64,000 nt of DNA from contig OZ234494.1 of NCBI GenBank assembly GCA_965153455.1, positions 26,651,354-26,715,353 on the forward strand, written 5' to 3'. This DNA comes from Sphagnum compactum (taxonomy: Eukaryota > Bryophyta > Sphagnopsida > Sphagnales). The notes beneath the pieces were generated by a model. It saw nothing but the letters and a program-made list of their open reading frames with translations, had not been told where the DNA came from and did no database searches. Shown here in pieces: positions 41,246 through 53,748 of this stretch. The position numbers were made by a program, and so were the translations under genes. Positions within the stretch are counted from its first letter, which is position 1, and each line of letters starts with the position of its first letter.

Positions 41246-41984
41246 CTCTAAGACAAGCTACAACCAGGGATTTTATAAAAAAAAGATTGTGATATCGAAA
41301 ATTGAACGAATTTTTCCAAAAAACTAGCAAAATTAGTTGAATTTACACTAGGAAACAAAACCTTCCAAAAACTTCCCAATTATTTGGAACGAACAGAATT
41401 TGTTGGAAAACAACACTGGTTACAAGTTAGAACACTTGAATGATTTTTATTTCTTTCGATAGGTAAATTTACTTTTGTGGTGAAGGAGGTTGGAAACTGG
41501 AAACCGGGATGGGAAAATAACCCCCACATCAAATCAGCCTTAAATGCAGGCAGCTGCATTTCTTTTCTCATCCCTGCCCAGTTGCCCAATCAAAGCCCGC
41601 ACACATTTGGGCCCATGAGTTATGCATGTTTTGGTAATGTAATGGACACTTTAGTGTTCTTAGCGTCCATTTCACACCCAAAATGCACATAATAGAGGAC
41701 TGTTGTTGGCCTTCTGCCTCTTCAAGTGCAGAATCGGTTCTTTACAAGAAAGTGGAATATTTTGCAGCTATAAAATAACCATAAATAGGCAAAAAGGGCC
41801 ACTAAAATCCATCAGCTTTCATGAGTCACCAAAGTAAATGCATGTTTACAAGATTCCTTTTGTCCTTCTGAATTGCTAGCCTGTGGCATAATCTTTTTAA
41901 CATGAAGAAACAACTTTGTATGTGTCCAACTTAGTGTATGGTCCTTTGTTTTCTGGTTGCTAAATTTTGAAAAAAAATTAAAAA

Positions 41985-42145
41985 ATTAAAAAGAAAAATC
42001 GGCAGATTTCTCTCTTTGGGTTCTCACATGCAGCCAAAAATGTGAAGGAAGCTTAAATGTTTTTACTTCATATCCTGTTTATAGCCAAATTTGGCTAAAA
42101 TTTATAATGGGAGATCACCACTTTGGCTATAGAACAAAAATGAAA
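41985..42145 (-). repeat. dispersed repeat family R1, copy 1 (reverse)
   Basis: In reverse complement it reads TAGCCAAAGTGG, then TTTTAGCCAAATTTGGCTA and a downstream CTTCC-TTC...TTTTTGGCT block, matching the copies at about 46185 and 57690. The 16-base palindrome TAGCCAAATTTGGCTA sits inside. No coding capacity. Confidence 0.6.
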
Positions 42146-43776
42146 AAAAAGACACTAACCTCAGAATGACAAAATGGGAGGAATTATCAAGGTGACCTTG
42201 GGAAAATGGCAAAATAAAATTCAGGCACTTTTCAGTTGATTGCACAGTGTGAAATTAATGTAAATTGAATATGCCATAATTGAAGAATGAATTTTAGGTG
42301 CACGTCTAGTTGAGACATGATTTTCTCAAATCTTCACTTATCTACTTCTATGATAATGTTTTGCTCATATTACGGTTGGCAGGGAAACCTATAAGTATTG
42401 TAGTGGGCTGGCTACTATCTTACTTGGTGTCTTTTCATATATTCCCACATGGTAGAGAACATCAAGATGCATAGTGGTAATGCTTATTTAAGAAATTCTT
42501 ATATGCACCCTTCAAAGACATTTGTTGCCCAGCTAAGTTGGCTTTAGCCCCAGTTATTCTGCATGTTTGACCTGAAATGGCTTTCATTCAATCCTAAGAG
42601 TTTAAGTATTTAAGACCAAATTGAATTCGAAGCATGAGATTTCAAATATAGTGCTCTTATCTCTCAAGCACAATATTATAAGTAACATGCCACCACCACA
42701 AGGAACCACCCATGTACGGCTCCGTAGACTTTTTGGGCAACCCACCACCAAAGTCCAAATGTTAGTGGATGTGTGGGCCTTCTTGGCTCAAAGAATGGTT
42801 GATTTGCAACTCTCACAAGGATTTTTGCCATACTCTAAAATTTGGCCAAAGTAAAAAAAGGAAACACATAATGACAAGGTGCAATAAAATGACGACCCCA
42901 TGATGCCTTATGATGTATTGATCAGTTTTGACGGACCCTATTTTGAGTATCATGTCCTGCTAGTGTTGTTGGTTGTAGCATGTATGTCTCATACACAATT
43001 GACCAATAGTTATGTTTCACAAAGTTCATTGCATTCAATTGATGGAAAAAAATGATTGTAATCTTCTTCACTACTCCATTTTCAATGAAATTAAGGTTCA
43101 CTTTTTGGATCAAATGCATTTTAGTGGTTTCAACCCTACTTCAATCATCAAAAACTTAAATTTAGATATTCTTATTGCCAACAATTTACAAGGTATGCAT
43201 GATATTACTTCAAGTTATCCATTGGCAAATGTTATGAAAGAGAAAGGTACTCTCTAGAATAGTCTTTGGGAAAATATGGGGAGACATCTTCCAAAAACTT
43301 TGAAAAGGGTTAAAAAGGATCAAAATGCTTATGGAATTATGAATAAGTCAGGCAAAATTTCTTCAAATTTTTGTTGCTGATTTAATCTTTTGCACATTTG
43401 AAGATTCCTGTTGTACATTATAAGGGTTAGGGTGGGTTTTATTGAATGCATAAATAATGACAATTTTCCTTTCAATCTACCATAGAAGCATGCCCATTGC
43501 CTTGTATTATATATTATATACCATATAAAATTAGAACCAAATTGGGATGATTCATTTGCTACTTTCAATGAAGTATACTCTGCAATTACCCAATTCTCAA
43601 AGATGTTATATCCACCCTGTAAAAGTCTCAAGGGACATCAGAGGCCTTCGACAAATGCACCGTGACAAAGCTTATTCACATTTCAATAAGCTTGTTGACA
43701 TAAAACATAAGGGGTCATAAGTCAATGAACATTGACACTTTGGTCACCCCTCACAAATCATGAACAAGTCAGTCAC
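42146..43776. other. gene-free stretch
   Basis: Short frames (42621-42854, 43012-43257, and 43329-43631 reverse) show no domain I recognise. Composition resembles the other transposon-rich parts of the window. Confidence 0.5.
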
Positions 43777-44195
43777 GGAACCGGTTCCAAAGCGCACCCA
43801 GATAAGATCATAATCAAAGAGTTTTTAAGACCAAATTTACAACTACAATTCACACCTAGTTTTGCCTCACCATTTGCCATTATGAATTGTGGTTAATGTA
43901 TTGGCAAACCATCTTGATGGTAAAAGTGTTCACCTTCTTAGATTAGATATGTTCATGGTAATGAAGACTGAAGATCCAATTACAAACAAATGAGTAGTAG
44001 AATCCACTTCCAAAGAGCACCCTAGTTAACATCACAATCCTAGAAAAATGCTTTTCAGACCAAATTTCGACCCCAATGCACATCTAGTTTTGCCTCAGCC
44101 ATTTGTCAATTTGAATTTTTAACAAATACATTGCCAAACCATCTTCACACTATGTTCACCTTCTTAGATGTGCACATGGTAGTCAACATAATTTG
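43777..44195 (+). repeat. divergent tandem duplication, unit about 219 bp
   Basis: Two direct copies start at about 43777 and 43996. Shared blocks in order are CTTCCAAAG-GCACCC (first copy GTTCCAAAGCGCACCC), AGACCAAATTT, CACATCTAGTTTTGCCTCA (first copy CACACC), TTGCCAAACCATCTT and GTTCACCTTCTTAGAT. Many substitutions separate them, so the duplication is old. No long open frame. Confidence 0.7.
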
Positions 44196-46184
44196 ACATG
44201 TATGTCATTGCTGATTCTTCCATGGTTAGAGAGGTCAATTTTCTTGCCATATTTGCAAAACAAATATCCCTTGCATCACCATACCTTCAATGACAAGGGA
44301 CCTTCAATAACACCTCCCTTGTCATTGAATTTGCATTCGTATTTCCCAAGGTTAAGTCGTGGCTTCTCATATACTGGCTCTGGGCTCCGCTCTTTGCTGC
44401 CCTTTATGTGGCTTTCCTCTTTGGTAGTAGTGGCATCATTTTCAACAAAAGTGCTCAGGGTGAACATGACCAGATGATGTCTATCTTGTCTCTTCTTTAA
44501 GAAATTCAGAAAGGTTCCGAAAACCAGAGCCATGCAAGACCTTCCTCTCCCCATCTTGACACAATTTCTTGGAGCTTGTAAAGCACTAGGCAAGAAATTC
44601 TAGTGTATTTGCAGGTCACATTACAAAGTGTGAGAATTTGCTGGGGGCAGTGTACCCACAGGAGAGATGTATTGCTTTCTGAAACGTCTTGCATTGTTTT
44701 TTTTTCCCATTTTTTCCATCATACTCCACAGGTATCTGCCAGGTATGATGTATCACAAGACAAAATGACAATACAAAATTTCTTGCCAATGAGCTTGACA
44801 TCGGGTAAGTCCCTGGAAGCAGGGGTTTCTGACACATGCATCCCTCAGGTGGACCTGAGGGGTCCTTATTTTTGGAATGTTACGTTACCGTACAGCAAAT
44901 TCCAAGAGAAATGTCACCACATGTAGAAATGGGAGAACATCGCTTTGGAGGTCAACTTATTACGTGACCAAGAGGCCACAGCTCTAAAACTTGGCAATGA
45001 CAAAACTGCCACATCTGCAAGACCCTCTCTAATTCTTTACACCCAGAAAGGCCTCCCCAACAGAGATACATTTTGAAGTCAGGTCTTGCGGCTTTCGTCT
45101 CTCTGCTTCAGCGTTCCTCTCAAAGGTCTTCAGTGTTCCAAGGGTGTTCCCTGCCTTCAACACCAAAGAGAAAGCTGTAGTAAGGGGCTTTGCTCAAGGA
45201 ATGCTTACGTAGCAGAATCCATCCACTGTCTAGAGCCTGCTCTCTAGTTTGTCACATACTGGGAGAAAATTTCCAGTATATTTGGAGGGCACCTTTTGTA
45301 TATAAAAGCCATACAGATTTTTGTTAGTGTAACTAGAGGGCACATTACCCATCGAAATGTCTTTGGTTTTTTATAAGTTCTACCAATTGTAGGATTGTGA
45401 TGCCTTTGGCCTCCCAATTCCTTGATTCATGTTCAAGCCTCAAGACCATCATGGATCTAATAGTTTGGTAGAGAGTTGTACAGTACTGGTGACAGGCTCA
45501 CCTACCAACCTTAAAAAACAGGAGGTGGGTTTCTTTTGCCCTTTTGGGTGGGGACTGGCAAGGATTTTGCTAGAGTGTAAATGTGCCACTAAGGGTCAGA
45601 GTGAACCAGCACCCAGCAGTGCAGTTCACCATGAAAGATGGATGATAAGTGGTCAGGAAACAGTTTTTTGTTCGGTTTTAGTTCTCAAACTAACCATGGT
45701 GGTTAGTTCAGTTGCCTATTGAACTACCTATACTAACAACCTGCAATAGTAGTCATGCAGTAAAAACAGACTTACCTATGTATAAACCATCTAATTACCT
45801 CATAGTCACCTATTTTCTTACTTATATTGTACCTATACATAGGTCCCAAAGCTTACAAAATGGGTTATAAAGGTTGATGCTCATCCATATCTGAACCAAC
45901 CATTAATGAGCATCCAGTGGATGGATGGTGCGCTGGTGGGTGCTGGTTCACTCTGGCAGTTAGTAATGAAGGAGTTGCTAGTTTGTACCTTGCTAGTACA
46001 AGGACTTGCAAGGGACAATGAGACCTCCACAATGGGAAAGTTTACACTAATCACAACCAACCCCAGTTCCGTTATATTGTACAATATGGGTAGTTACAAA
46101 ATGACGTCATGAGACTTACCGGGGAATGAATCCCACTTGTTTCTGTTGGTATTTGCCTACTCTCCACCAAATGTTATTTTTGGG
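44196..46184. other. gene-free stretch with an inverted repeat
   Basis: No gene is supported. CAGAGTGAACCAGCACCC near 45598 recurs in reverse complement near 45960, about 0.35 kb apart, so the DNA between may be a foldback element. Other frames here are short and unrecognised. Confidence 0.45.
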
Positions 46185-46350
46185 GTCAATTTTGTCATGT
46201 AGCCAAAGTGGCGATTGTCAATAGGAAGATTTAGCCAAATTTGGCTACAAGATAAATAGGAAAGGTATTTTTAAAAAACTTCCTTCTATAAATTTTTGGC
46301 TACCTAATTGAACCATGTATAGAAGTCTGGAAAAAATTTCTCAAATTTTG
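46185..46350 (+). repeat. dispersed repeat family R1, copy 2
   Basis: Begins TGTAGCCAAAGTGGCGATTG, contains TTTAGCCAAATTTGGCTACA, then CCTTCTATAAATTTTTGGCT and GGAAAAAATTTCTC. The same blocks recur in the same order at about 57690-57845, and in reverse at 41985-42145. It lies 0.4 kb upstream of the lipid-transfer protein gene. Confidence 0.7.
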
Positions 46351-46769
46351 GTCGAATTGTGGCTATTGAAAATCTCAAAAAAAAGCACTCGATTTTAGCA
46401 CTTCTAATTTTCAATTTAATTTGTGTTTTTGGCTTTTTCTTCTTTCAGGTATGTCTTCTTATGGTTCTTCTTTCTTCTTCTTCTACACACATGACTTCTG
46501 TGTGTTCTAGTTTCCTGCTGTTGTTTCCCCTGCGCTTTCATGTTGTTGCATTTTGTTATCTAGTTCTCAATTGCCAGCAGTTGACTCTACACAACAACAA
46601 CAACAACAACAAAATCTGTGGAACTAGAACAACTTACTGCTCGAGAAGAGCGAAGGATTTGCAGCTGCTAGAGCTTGCTGATCAGGTTCTGTAATTAAAT
46701 TGACATCATATTATATCAGTTGCTAAAGCTCAAAGAAATTTATTTTTGGGTGCCGCGGGAAAGATCACG

Positions 46770-47781
46770 ATGATGAAATTGAAGAATGGAGCTTATGCGA
46801 TTCTTCTGGTAGCTATGGTAAGGATTCTTTGTGAAGTCGCTTGAATTTCGTTTTTTTTTGAGAAGAAGAGCGTCTTAGCGTCAATCAGACTTGATTTCAG
46901 ATTGATTTTCTTTCTTTACAAGACGTTGTTGCAGTTTCAATATATGGTCCTAATGAGTCTATCGTGCACGTGTGTTATGAAAGTGGCTGTCGAAGGTGTT
47001 GCAGCAGGGATCATGCCCTGGAGATGGTGGATCAATATCTGCAGTACTGTTTGTTGCTTGAAACTTGAAGCACTCTTCTGTGTGATTGCAGCTGGCACAA
47101 GCGGTCACGAGCATAGATGCAGCTGCCCCTGAAGCGAGCGTGGGGGTAGTGTGCAATGCAGCTCTTCTGGAGTTAGTACCCTGCTCTGATTCCATAATGT
47201 CTGGCAAGCAGGGTGTCGGATCTGTTGGTGCTCCTCCTCCGGATCCACGTTGCTGCAAGGCGATGGAAGAGCTCATGCTCACTCCCAAATGTCTATGCTT
47301 CGCGGCGGCCACCGCCGATGGATTTGACGAACGCGAAGTGCTCGATCTACCTGCTGCGTGCAATCTGAATGTCCAACCCGGCCAGTTCTGTAATGGTAAG
47401 TACACACTTCAACCACCATAGCCCAGTGTTGACCGATTCTGGCAATGCCCTCGTCGGAGGTTCGTACCCGTTAAAGAAAGAGGCCAACGTACGAGATCAA
47501 ACAAGACGTCTAAAATCAGTGGATGAGATCAAACAAGACACATGTAGAATCAGTGGATGGGATCAAACAAGAAACACATGGAATCGATGGCTGTGAACCT
47601 CCCTCGACAATAGGAGGAACTTTGCTAAGCCTAGGAACCTCCCTTCAAATGAAATATACGCGAGCTAACTTGCAGCAGATAGACGTGCCACTGTTTTACA
47701 CTAATAGTTTTTCTGCGAGTGGTTTACAATGAATGCTTGTGATGTGCAGGTATTCCTATACCTACCTCTTTGAATGGTTGA
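46770..47781 (+). CDS. secreted nsLTP / 2S-albumin superfamily protein (eight-cysteine motif)
   Basis: Exons 46770-46817, 47092-47395 and 47750-47781 join in phase to 127 residues. Exon 1 encodes most of a signal peptide (MMKLKNGAYAILLVAM), continued by LAQA at the start of exon 2, with a likely cut after AQA. The mature part has exactly eight cysteines in the order C-x9-C-x22-CC-x11-CxC-x20-C-x9-C (CNAALLELVPC, RCCKAM, KCLCF, ACNLN, FCNG). These form the four disulphides of the lipid-transfer fold. Members bind lipids in the apoplast and serve in cuticle or pollen-wall formation and in defence. Which of these applies here is unknown. The tail after the last Cys (GIPIPTSLNG) is short, so no GPI signal is evident. 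The first of two adjacent ATGs was taken. The 22-residue second loop is longer than in most nsLTPs. Confidence 0.82.
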
Positions 47782-49337
47782 AGTTGCAGACCGATTTCAA
47801 TTCTCCTCCTTTCATCGACAACAAACTGTTACTACTACTACTACTTGTGGGATGTAACCAATGCAGTATATCACTCCTGCAGCAGCTTGAGAATAATAAT
47901 TATTCATGATTGTGATGTGATGTGATATAGAGAGAATTCAGGAAATGGTATTCGAGTATTAATGTGATTTGGCAATAGATTTAACCCGACATGGATATGG
48001 TGATGAGTGATGATATGCAGAAAAGTTACATTAACTTCATATTTGCTTTGCTTATATAATACTATATGGTACTTCCATGTTCTCTTTTTGATCACCTCCA
48101 ATCTGCAGTCATGTGGTTTTAGAAGAAATTCCCCCATGTTAACCATCATTATAAGGCCTTTCTTCTTAAAACCAGTTGCTTGTTAAGATTCGCAGTTAAA
48201 GAGCTTGTATGATTGACATAAGTAATTCATGTAACATAGGTTTTCCAAGTACCTGTTTAAGCATGGTCAATCGAATTGGAATCAGTCATTTCCACAAGCA
48301 CCTACATCAAATTATCAATTACCAATGTTGAAAGGATGTCAAATGGTTCATTATGTGCTGGCTCTACCCTTCACAGCAGGTGCAAACAAAATCATGAAAA
48401 ATGGGACGAATGTAACATGGCCAGGCAATTTTAATGCAAGATGAATTGGACTTTAGAGAAAAAGTAGCCCTGGTCTCTCATTCACTCACAAATTGGTTCT
48501 CAGGTTCAAGCAAAAATTGTAGCCCAAAATCCTATATGGATGCGAAGTCTCTTACCCCTGGACACAACCACCAAAGGGACCATAAGACATGTTTCCAATT
48601 TCGGCTACTTGTGTTGACATTCATGTTTTTGCTTCCTAATTTACCATAATGTCAAATATTTTCAAGTCATTTGATCAATTTTAGCTCAAGCATATAGCAT
48701 ATATCATGAACTAACAATGTAGTATGCATAATAAGTACGTATTAAACAGCTTGTATTAACATTCATGTCTTTGCTAAAACAGTTGTGTCTGCATGATGGG
48801 TCCATGAGATGCTTCACTGGCCGGTTCTGGAAATCTGTGACCTGAATCAGGTGTGACAAAGCATCTCTTATCGTCATGTTGCCATTTTATTTCACAGTAA
48901 AGTCATTCATTGTATGGAAGATGTTTTGCCCAAAGTACATATCATCCAACCAAACAAAAGCCATAATATTATTGTGGGAATGAATTGGAACCAGTACCTC
49001 CAATTTGATTGACTGAAACTTATGGACTGAAAATATGAAGTCAGAAGCTCCAATTTTTTACTAATGTTGAAATAAAGTCCTCATGTTAACCATAAACTTT
49101 GAACTCTATAATTGTATGTTTTACAATCTAATCTAATGTCAACATGCCATTAGTGTTACTGACATTTACACCATAATCTTGCTTGCACACTTTGTGACCT
49201 CCCTTTCTATCTAAACAGATACTTTGGCCACAAACATGATTATATATACTTGTAGTTCATGAATAAATATACTAAAGATCTGAATTACTTGTACAATTGT
49301 TGAAGATATATACACATCATGAAGACTTCATTCTCTT
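47782..49337. other. gene-free stretch
   Basis: It holds a TAC/ACT trinucleotide run at about 47829-47846, then probable 3' flank of the lipid-transfer gene and AT-rich DNA with only short frames. Confidence 0.55.
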
Positions 49338-50171
49338 TTAATAACAATTGAAGGAATGTGGACACAAGGAAATGCATTCAAATTTACACCACCAAATTAA
49401 TAGGTTAGAATTTGTGAATTTGCCTGATACAATGCATGGTCTTCCTTTGCACAGTCTTCCTTTTGTGCCATGGATTCCAACTGCCCAGAATCCAGCTGTG
49501 GACTTCTCTCTTAGATCCATTTGCATCTTCAAGTTGTGCACTGTGGGAGGCTTTCTGAGCACAACTGCAATACATGGAGAAGTCACGCTGGGATTCACTC
49601 TGTGTAGCATGCAAGACTGTTCTGAAGACTCTTTGCATGAGAAGTCAGGAAAGGATAACATAAGCTTACCCGAGGAACTTATGCGATGCAGTATCTTTCC
49701 TTCAACAAACCAAGGCATTGACAGTGAAGCCCAACTGGACCTGCAATCTGAGAAAATGCTCTTACATTTTCTACAATTAAACAATTCGTCTATGATCCTC
49801 AAATTCGTACAACTCTGGAAATTTTCTTTGCCTGCAATCCAACCCATATCCTGTCTTTTGCTACTGATATTGCATGGAAACTTAGATATAAAAATGACCC
49901 CAGTGGTACTGGTCTGGTCAGAATTGTTAGGTTCTCTAACAGGCTGCAGGAAGAAACAGATTGCTTGCTCCTTTTGGCACAATCTCCCAATCCTTTGCAC
50001 TGCATAATGAAACAACAATTTGGACACACATGTCAGCATGATGTAGATCAATGTGATTGCAGAGAGAAAGTTCTCCACAAAAACATGGTAGCTGGGATTG
50101 CTTGTGCTAGCTACCATGAGCAATGGCCAAAGCGAGCATGTGCAATTCATGAGCAGATGATGTTTTCTCAA
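49338..50171. other. long open frames on both strands, identity unknown
   Basis: The minus strand is open for 277 codons (first ATG near 50150) and the plus strand for 219 codons over much of the same DNA (first ATG near 49372). Neither translation shows a domain, a signal peptide or repeats I recognise. Both have many Cys, Ser and Leu residues of no clear pattern. Such overlap usually means a low stop-codon stretch rather than two genes. If one is real, I cannot choose which. Confidence 0.25.
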
Positions 50172-51733
50172 CCTGCCACACTAGCTATACAACACCCAAA
50201 CCTCATTTTTCTAAGCACTATCAGGGGAAAAGACAAAAGATCTAGAGATTGCAAGAGAGCAGCAGAAAAGCAGGAAACAGGGATCAAGATGTCTTCTTAC
50301 TGAGAGTCTGCTCAACAGTGTGATGGGAATGTTTCTGGTCTTATAGGAGAACACAATCTACCACAACATTTGTTGATCTTGGTATTATGAAGCAAACCAT
50401 AGCGACACTCCAAGCTAGCTCCTGCTGTTGGCTATCAATAGGTAAGTCTGCAAAAACAAAGATTAAGCTCCATCCACTTGTGGTTGGATTACTCACATTC
50501 TCCTCCTCCCTGTCAACAATGTTGTGAGAATTGTCCACGAAACACCAATATAAGAGAGCTGGAAATGTCAGAGATGAATGACTTACTCACACAACAGGAT
50601 AGAAGTTTCATACTTCAAGGCGCTTGCAATTGTGAATGCCGCTAGAAATGGTAACACAATCTCTGACCGCTGTTTCTGTATCAGAATACATCCTGCACAA
50701 GAGTTTAAATGCTATGTGTGCCTTGAAAGCTGTTCAGCAAAAGTAACGTTCCTGTCATCTTCGTTGTGTACTCTCTCTGTCTCCTGTTGTTCTGGTTGTC
50801 TTGATAAGGCTATTTTATCAGATCACAGTCCATTTCCAAGAGTCCAAAAACAGTTGCAATGCTTTATAGTGGATCCTCCAATTCTTTGAATCTGCATCTT
50901 ATTCTTGGAGAGTTCTCTCTTTTTGTTCTTCTCAAACAGCCAATGCAACGAATGTCAGATAAAAATTGGAGACTCGAGAAGAAATTTTGCTAGCTAGCAA
51001 CAAGAGAATCAATCAAGGTGCCTGAGTCACTATATGCTCCAGTGCCTCTGATTCTGAGGAGCTTCTCGGATTTAGGGTGTGCTTCTTGGATGTGGAGCCT
51101 GAGTTTAGGTTCTATAGCAACTGAATTGTGTTCTTTTTCATGTGGATTTGATGATAAACTGAAGAAGGCAGTAGCAGGCATGATCACAAACTAAGAGGGT
51201 GACAAATGGTACAGTAGTGGGATTTCCATAGTGGATATCAAGGATCTTCACACCTCCAAGCGCATGTTTTGTGCAGCTGTCTGTCCCTAGTGCTTCAGGA
51301 TGTCTGATACCCTCCCTTGTTCATGATAAGAAACTGCTTATCAATGACATTGTTTTCAGAATAAGAAATTGGAACATCTCTGTTGTTTTGTTATTTGATA
51401 GCCTGGTTTTGTGTATAGAATATTCTTCTGCTTATGTATTCTTGGCAGTGAACCACATGCGAGAAGGGGGAAGGAGAGCCCATTCACTCAGTAAAATCCA
51501 TGAAACATTCAGGAGGGAGGAGGGTCCACAGTTATGTATTCTTGGCAGATATGAAGCTGTGGAGCTGAGAGACAATGAGAGAGCATTGAGAAGTGTAATG
51601 AGAAGCGCACCTTGGAAAAGGTGGTGTATTGAAGGCAGTTGCAAATGTCAATGAATAGATTGCCCAAGCGCTGCTGGGTATGGACCCAGGATCAGCAAGC
51701 TAAGATTGACAGATTTATCATTGAATTTGACAG
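50172..51733. other. stretch without a supported gene
   Basis: A frame at 51271-51654 is open for 127 codons on the plus strand but has no motif I know. It could be a further exon of the open frame at 51734. Nothing else stands out. Confidence 0.4.
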
Positions 51734-52025
51734 GGACCAAGAATAAAGGTCAGTGCAGCATCCAGATGGAGGATTCAGGAACAAGAACCATCCCCAACTT
51801 TTCTTTGCAATCAACAACACATAACTGCTGGGATTTCCAATATCTTAGAGAAAGCTGCACGTAATGATGTCACTGGATTTGATAGGCAAACCTTGGTGCA
51901 AATGCCATTCCAGAAGTTTCAATGGCAGGCTGCAGAGCTGGAAAAGCTGAGAGAGAGGGGTATGATGGAGTACTTGCTCAACTTGTTCATCTCCATGAGT
52001 CATACAACGAAGGACAGTGTAATTG
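51734..52025 (+). CDS. exon-like open frame of unknown gene
   Basis: The frame is open from the acceptor-like TTTGACAG|GG at 51734 to a donor-like ATTG|GTAATT at 52025 (97 codons), and to a stop at 52156 if unspliced. The peptide is charged and helical-looking (ILEKAARNDVTGFDRQ, QAAELEKLRERGMMEYLLN). The segment MPFQKFQWQAAELEKL faintly recalls the QLQ motif of GRF transcription factors (PF-x-x-x-QW-x-ELE). The spacing is wrong, and no WRC zinc motif was found nearby. It may be an internal exon of a gene whose other exons I could not identify, or a relic. Confidence 0.3.
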
Positions 52026-53593
52026 GTAATTCCTGCTATTTTGCTTTGTCCAAGCCATTAAAGCTTGGCATTGGAAACTTGTTTTTTCCTGGTGTGATGA
52101 ATGCTATGGGCCTCTTTCTTGTGGATCAGATTTCACTTGTTTTTGTTTTTGCATGAAGATTGTTTGGGTTCTTTGCTGCCTTCACTTACATATTGTGAAC
52201 CTGCTGTTCTAGGGTTTGTCTTATCATCATTCATTTTTGCTTTAATTCTCTCCTCTCTACTATGACGATAATGTTTTCATCACTGCCTACAGAGCTACTT
52301 TCAATAAATTGTCTCCAGGTTGAAATGTTTGTTGCAATTTGTTTATGGATTGAGATAATGTAGTAAGTGGAGTAGAGAAGTTGCATTTGCAGATTGTTAA
52401 ACAGTGAAGCTCAATAGTACAGAACATCAATGCCTGCAATGTTCAGGGTGAAGGTGGCTTTGCGCAAACAACATTATTTGAGTCCAACTTGGATTGTGTA
52501 ATTGTTTTGTTCCAAAAAAAAATTGAATAATTTATTTTTTTGCAACTTGTTATTAATATGTTTAGAATTGTCTCAATATCTCATATATTATATGCTGATC
52601 ATGGTTGAATAATACTAATATTTAAAATGTGAATATTTCTTTTTGTTTTTTCAAAATGAATAAAAGTTCGAATCATATCAAAATATGTTCACTATTTTAG
52701 AAACCACTCTTTTATATTATAAATTACAACTTTGCTTTATATATCATATACATTAAACTCCATTTACAAGAGGTAAAATATTTTCAAAATATTAAAATTC
52801 TATAGAACATATTATGAATTTATTATTTTTCAAATTTCACATTTGAGACACAATTTATTTTGTTTATTACTAGAATTGTTATGAGTAGTTGAGTCAATGA
52901 GGTTATGGGAACACTATACATAAGTCAAGGGGCACTTGTGTGTAGTTTTGGGGGAAGTGATCATTTTCATTTAATTTTGAATGGCATATAAATAAGGTGT
53001 TTATAATTCATTATGAGAATATTTTAAAAATATATCTAAAATATATCATTATTTTATAACATAACAATATTACCTTCTATTTCATGTACATGTATGAACC
53101 ATTGTACTAATTACAACTAATCATGCTGTGATAAAGTTTATTTGCACGATGTGCATATTTTTTACATATAGATGCATGACTATCCTTGAGATGCTTAGTG
53201 TCATTCCCTAGGCAACGACATTGATGATTATGCACCACATGATGCACATGCCAAAGTCGGCCATCTCAATATGAATAATGTCATCATGAATATGACATTG
53301 TCATAGTACACTGATGTTTATCATGAAGTATATAATAATTTAAAATCTAAGAAATTAATAATTTAAAAAATTATTGATTCATTTTGTCAATGTCAAAGCT
53401 GACTTAGGTACTAGTAATGACAAGTAATGAATTGGATGCAAGAAGCAGATGATGGTACAAATGCCAGTTTTTTTTCCATTTTTTTTGTAATTTGTGAAAG
53501 TGGTGAGTTTTGACTGAGAAAACAAATTTTACTTTGGAAACATGTTTTTTCAAGTTGTTCTCAAAATATATTTCAAAAAATATTAAAGTGACA
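52026..53593. other. AT-rich gene-free stretch
   Basis: It may begin with 3' sequence of the preceding open frame. From about 52.5 kb it is very AT-rich without usable frames. Confidence 0.6.
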
Positions 53594-53748
53594 CACTACA
53601 ACAAAAGGTGTCCTTATACACCAAGTCATTTCATTGTATTTTGAGTGAATACACTAGTTGCAGCGAACAAAGATTAGTGAAAAAATAATGAATTCAATGG
53701 TCTAATGAACAGGGACTAATGAACTGCACCCACATTTTTGTAATAGTG
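53594..53748. mobile_element. small CACTA-like non-autonomous element
   Basis: The left end CACTACAACAAAAGG and right end CATTTTTGTAATAGTG are near-inverted copies of each other in the style of CACTA transposon termini (CACTAC...GTAGTG). They enclose 155 bp with no coding capacity. A matching 3-bp target duplication is not visible (ACA against TCG), so the call is tentative. Confidence 0.45.

Noticed and set aside
46359-46694. 111-codon frame with hydrophobic start before the lipid-transfer gene
   Set aside because: It is rich in homopolymers and ends in a CAA run read as poly-Asn. It looks like leader DNA rather than a protein.
51734-52156. Assignment as a GRF transcription factor
   Set aside because: The QLQ-like match has two extra residues, lacks the usual following Pro-rich segment, and no WRC motif was found.
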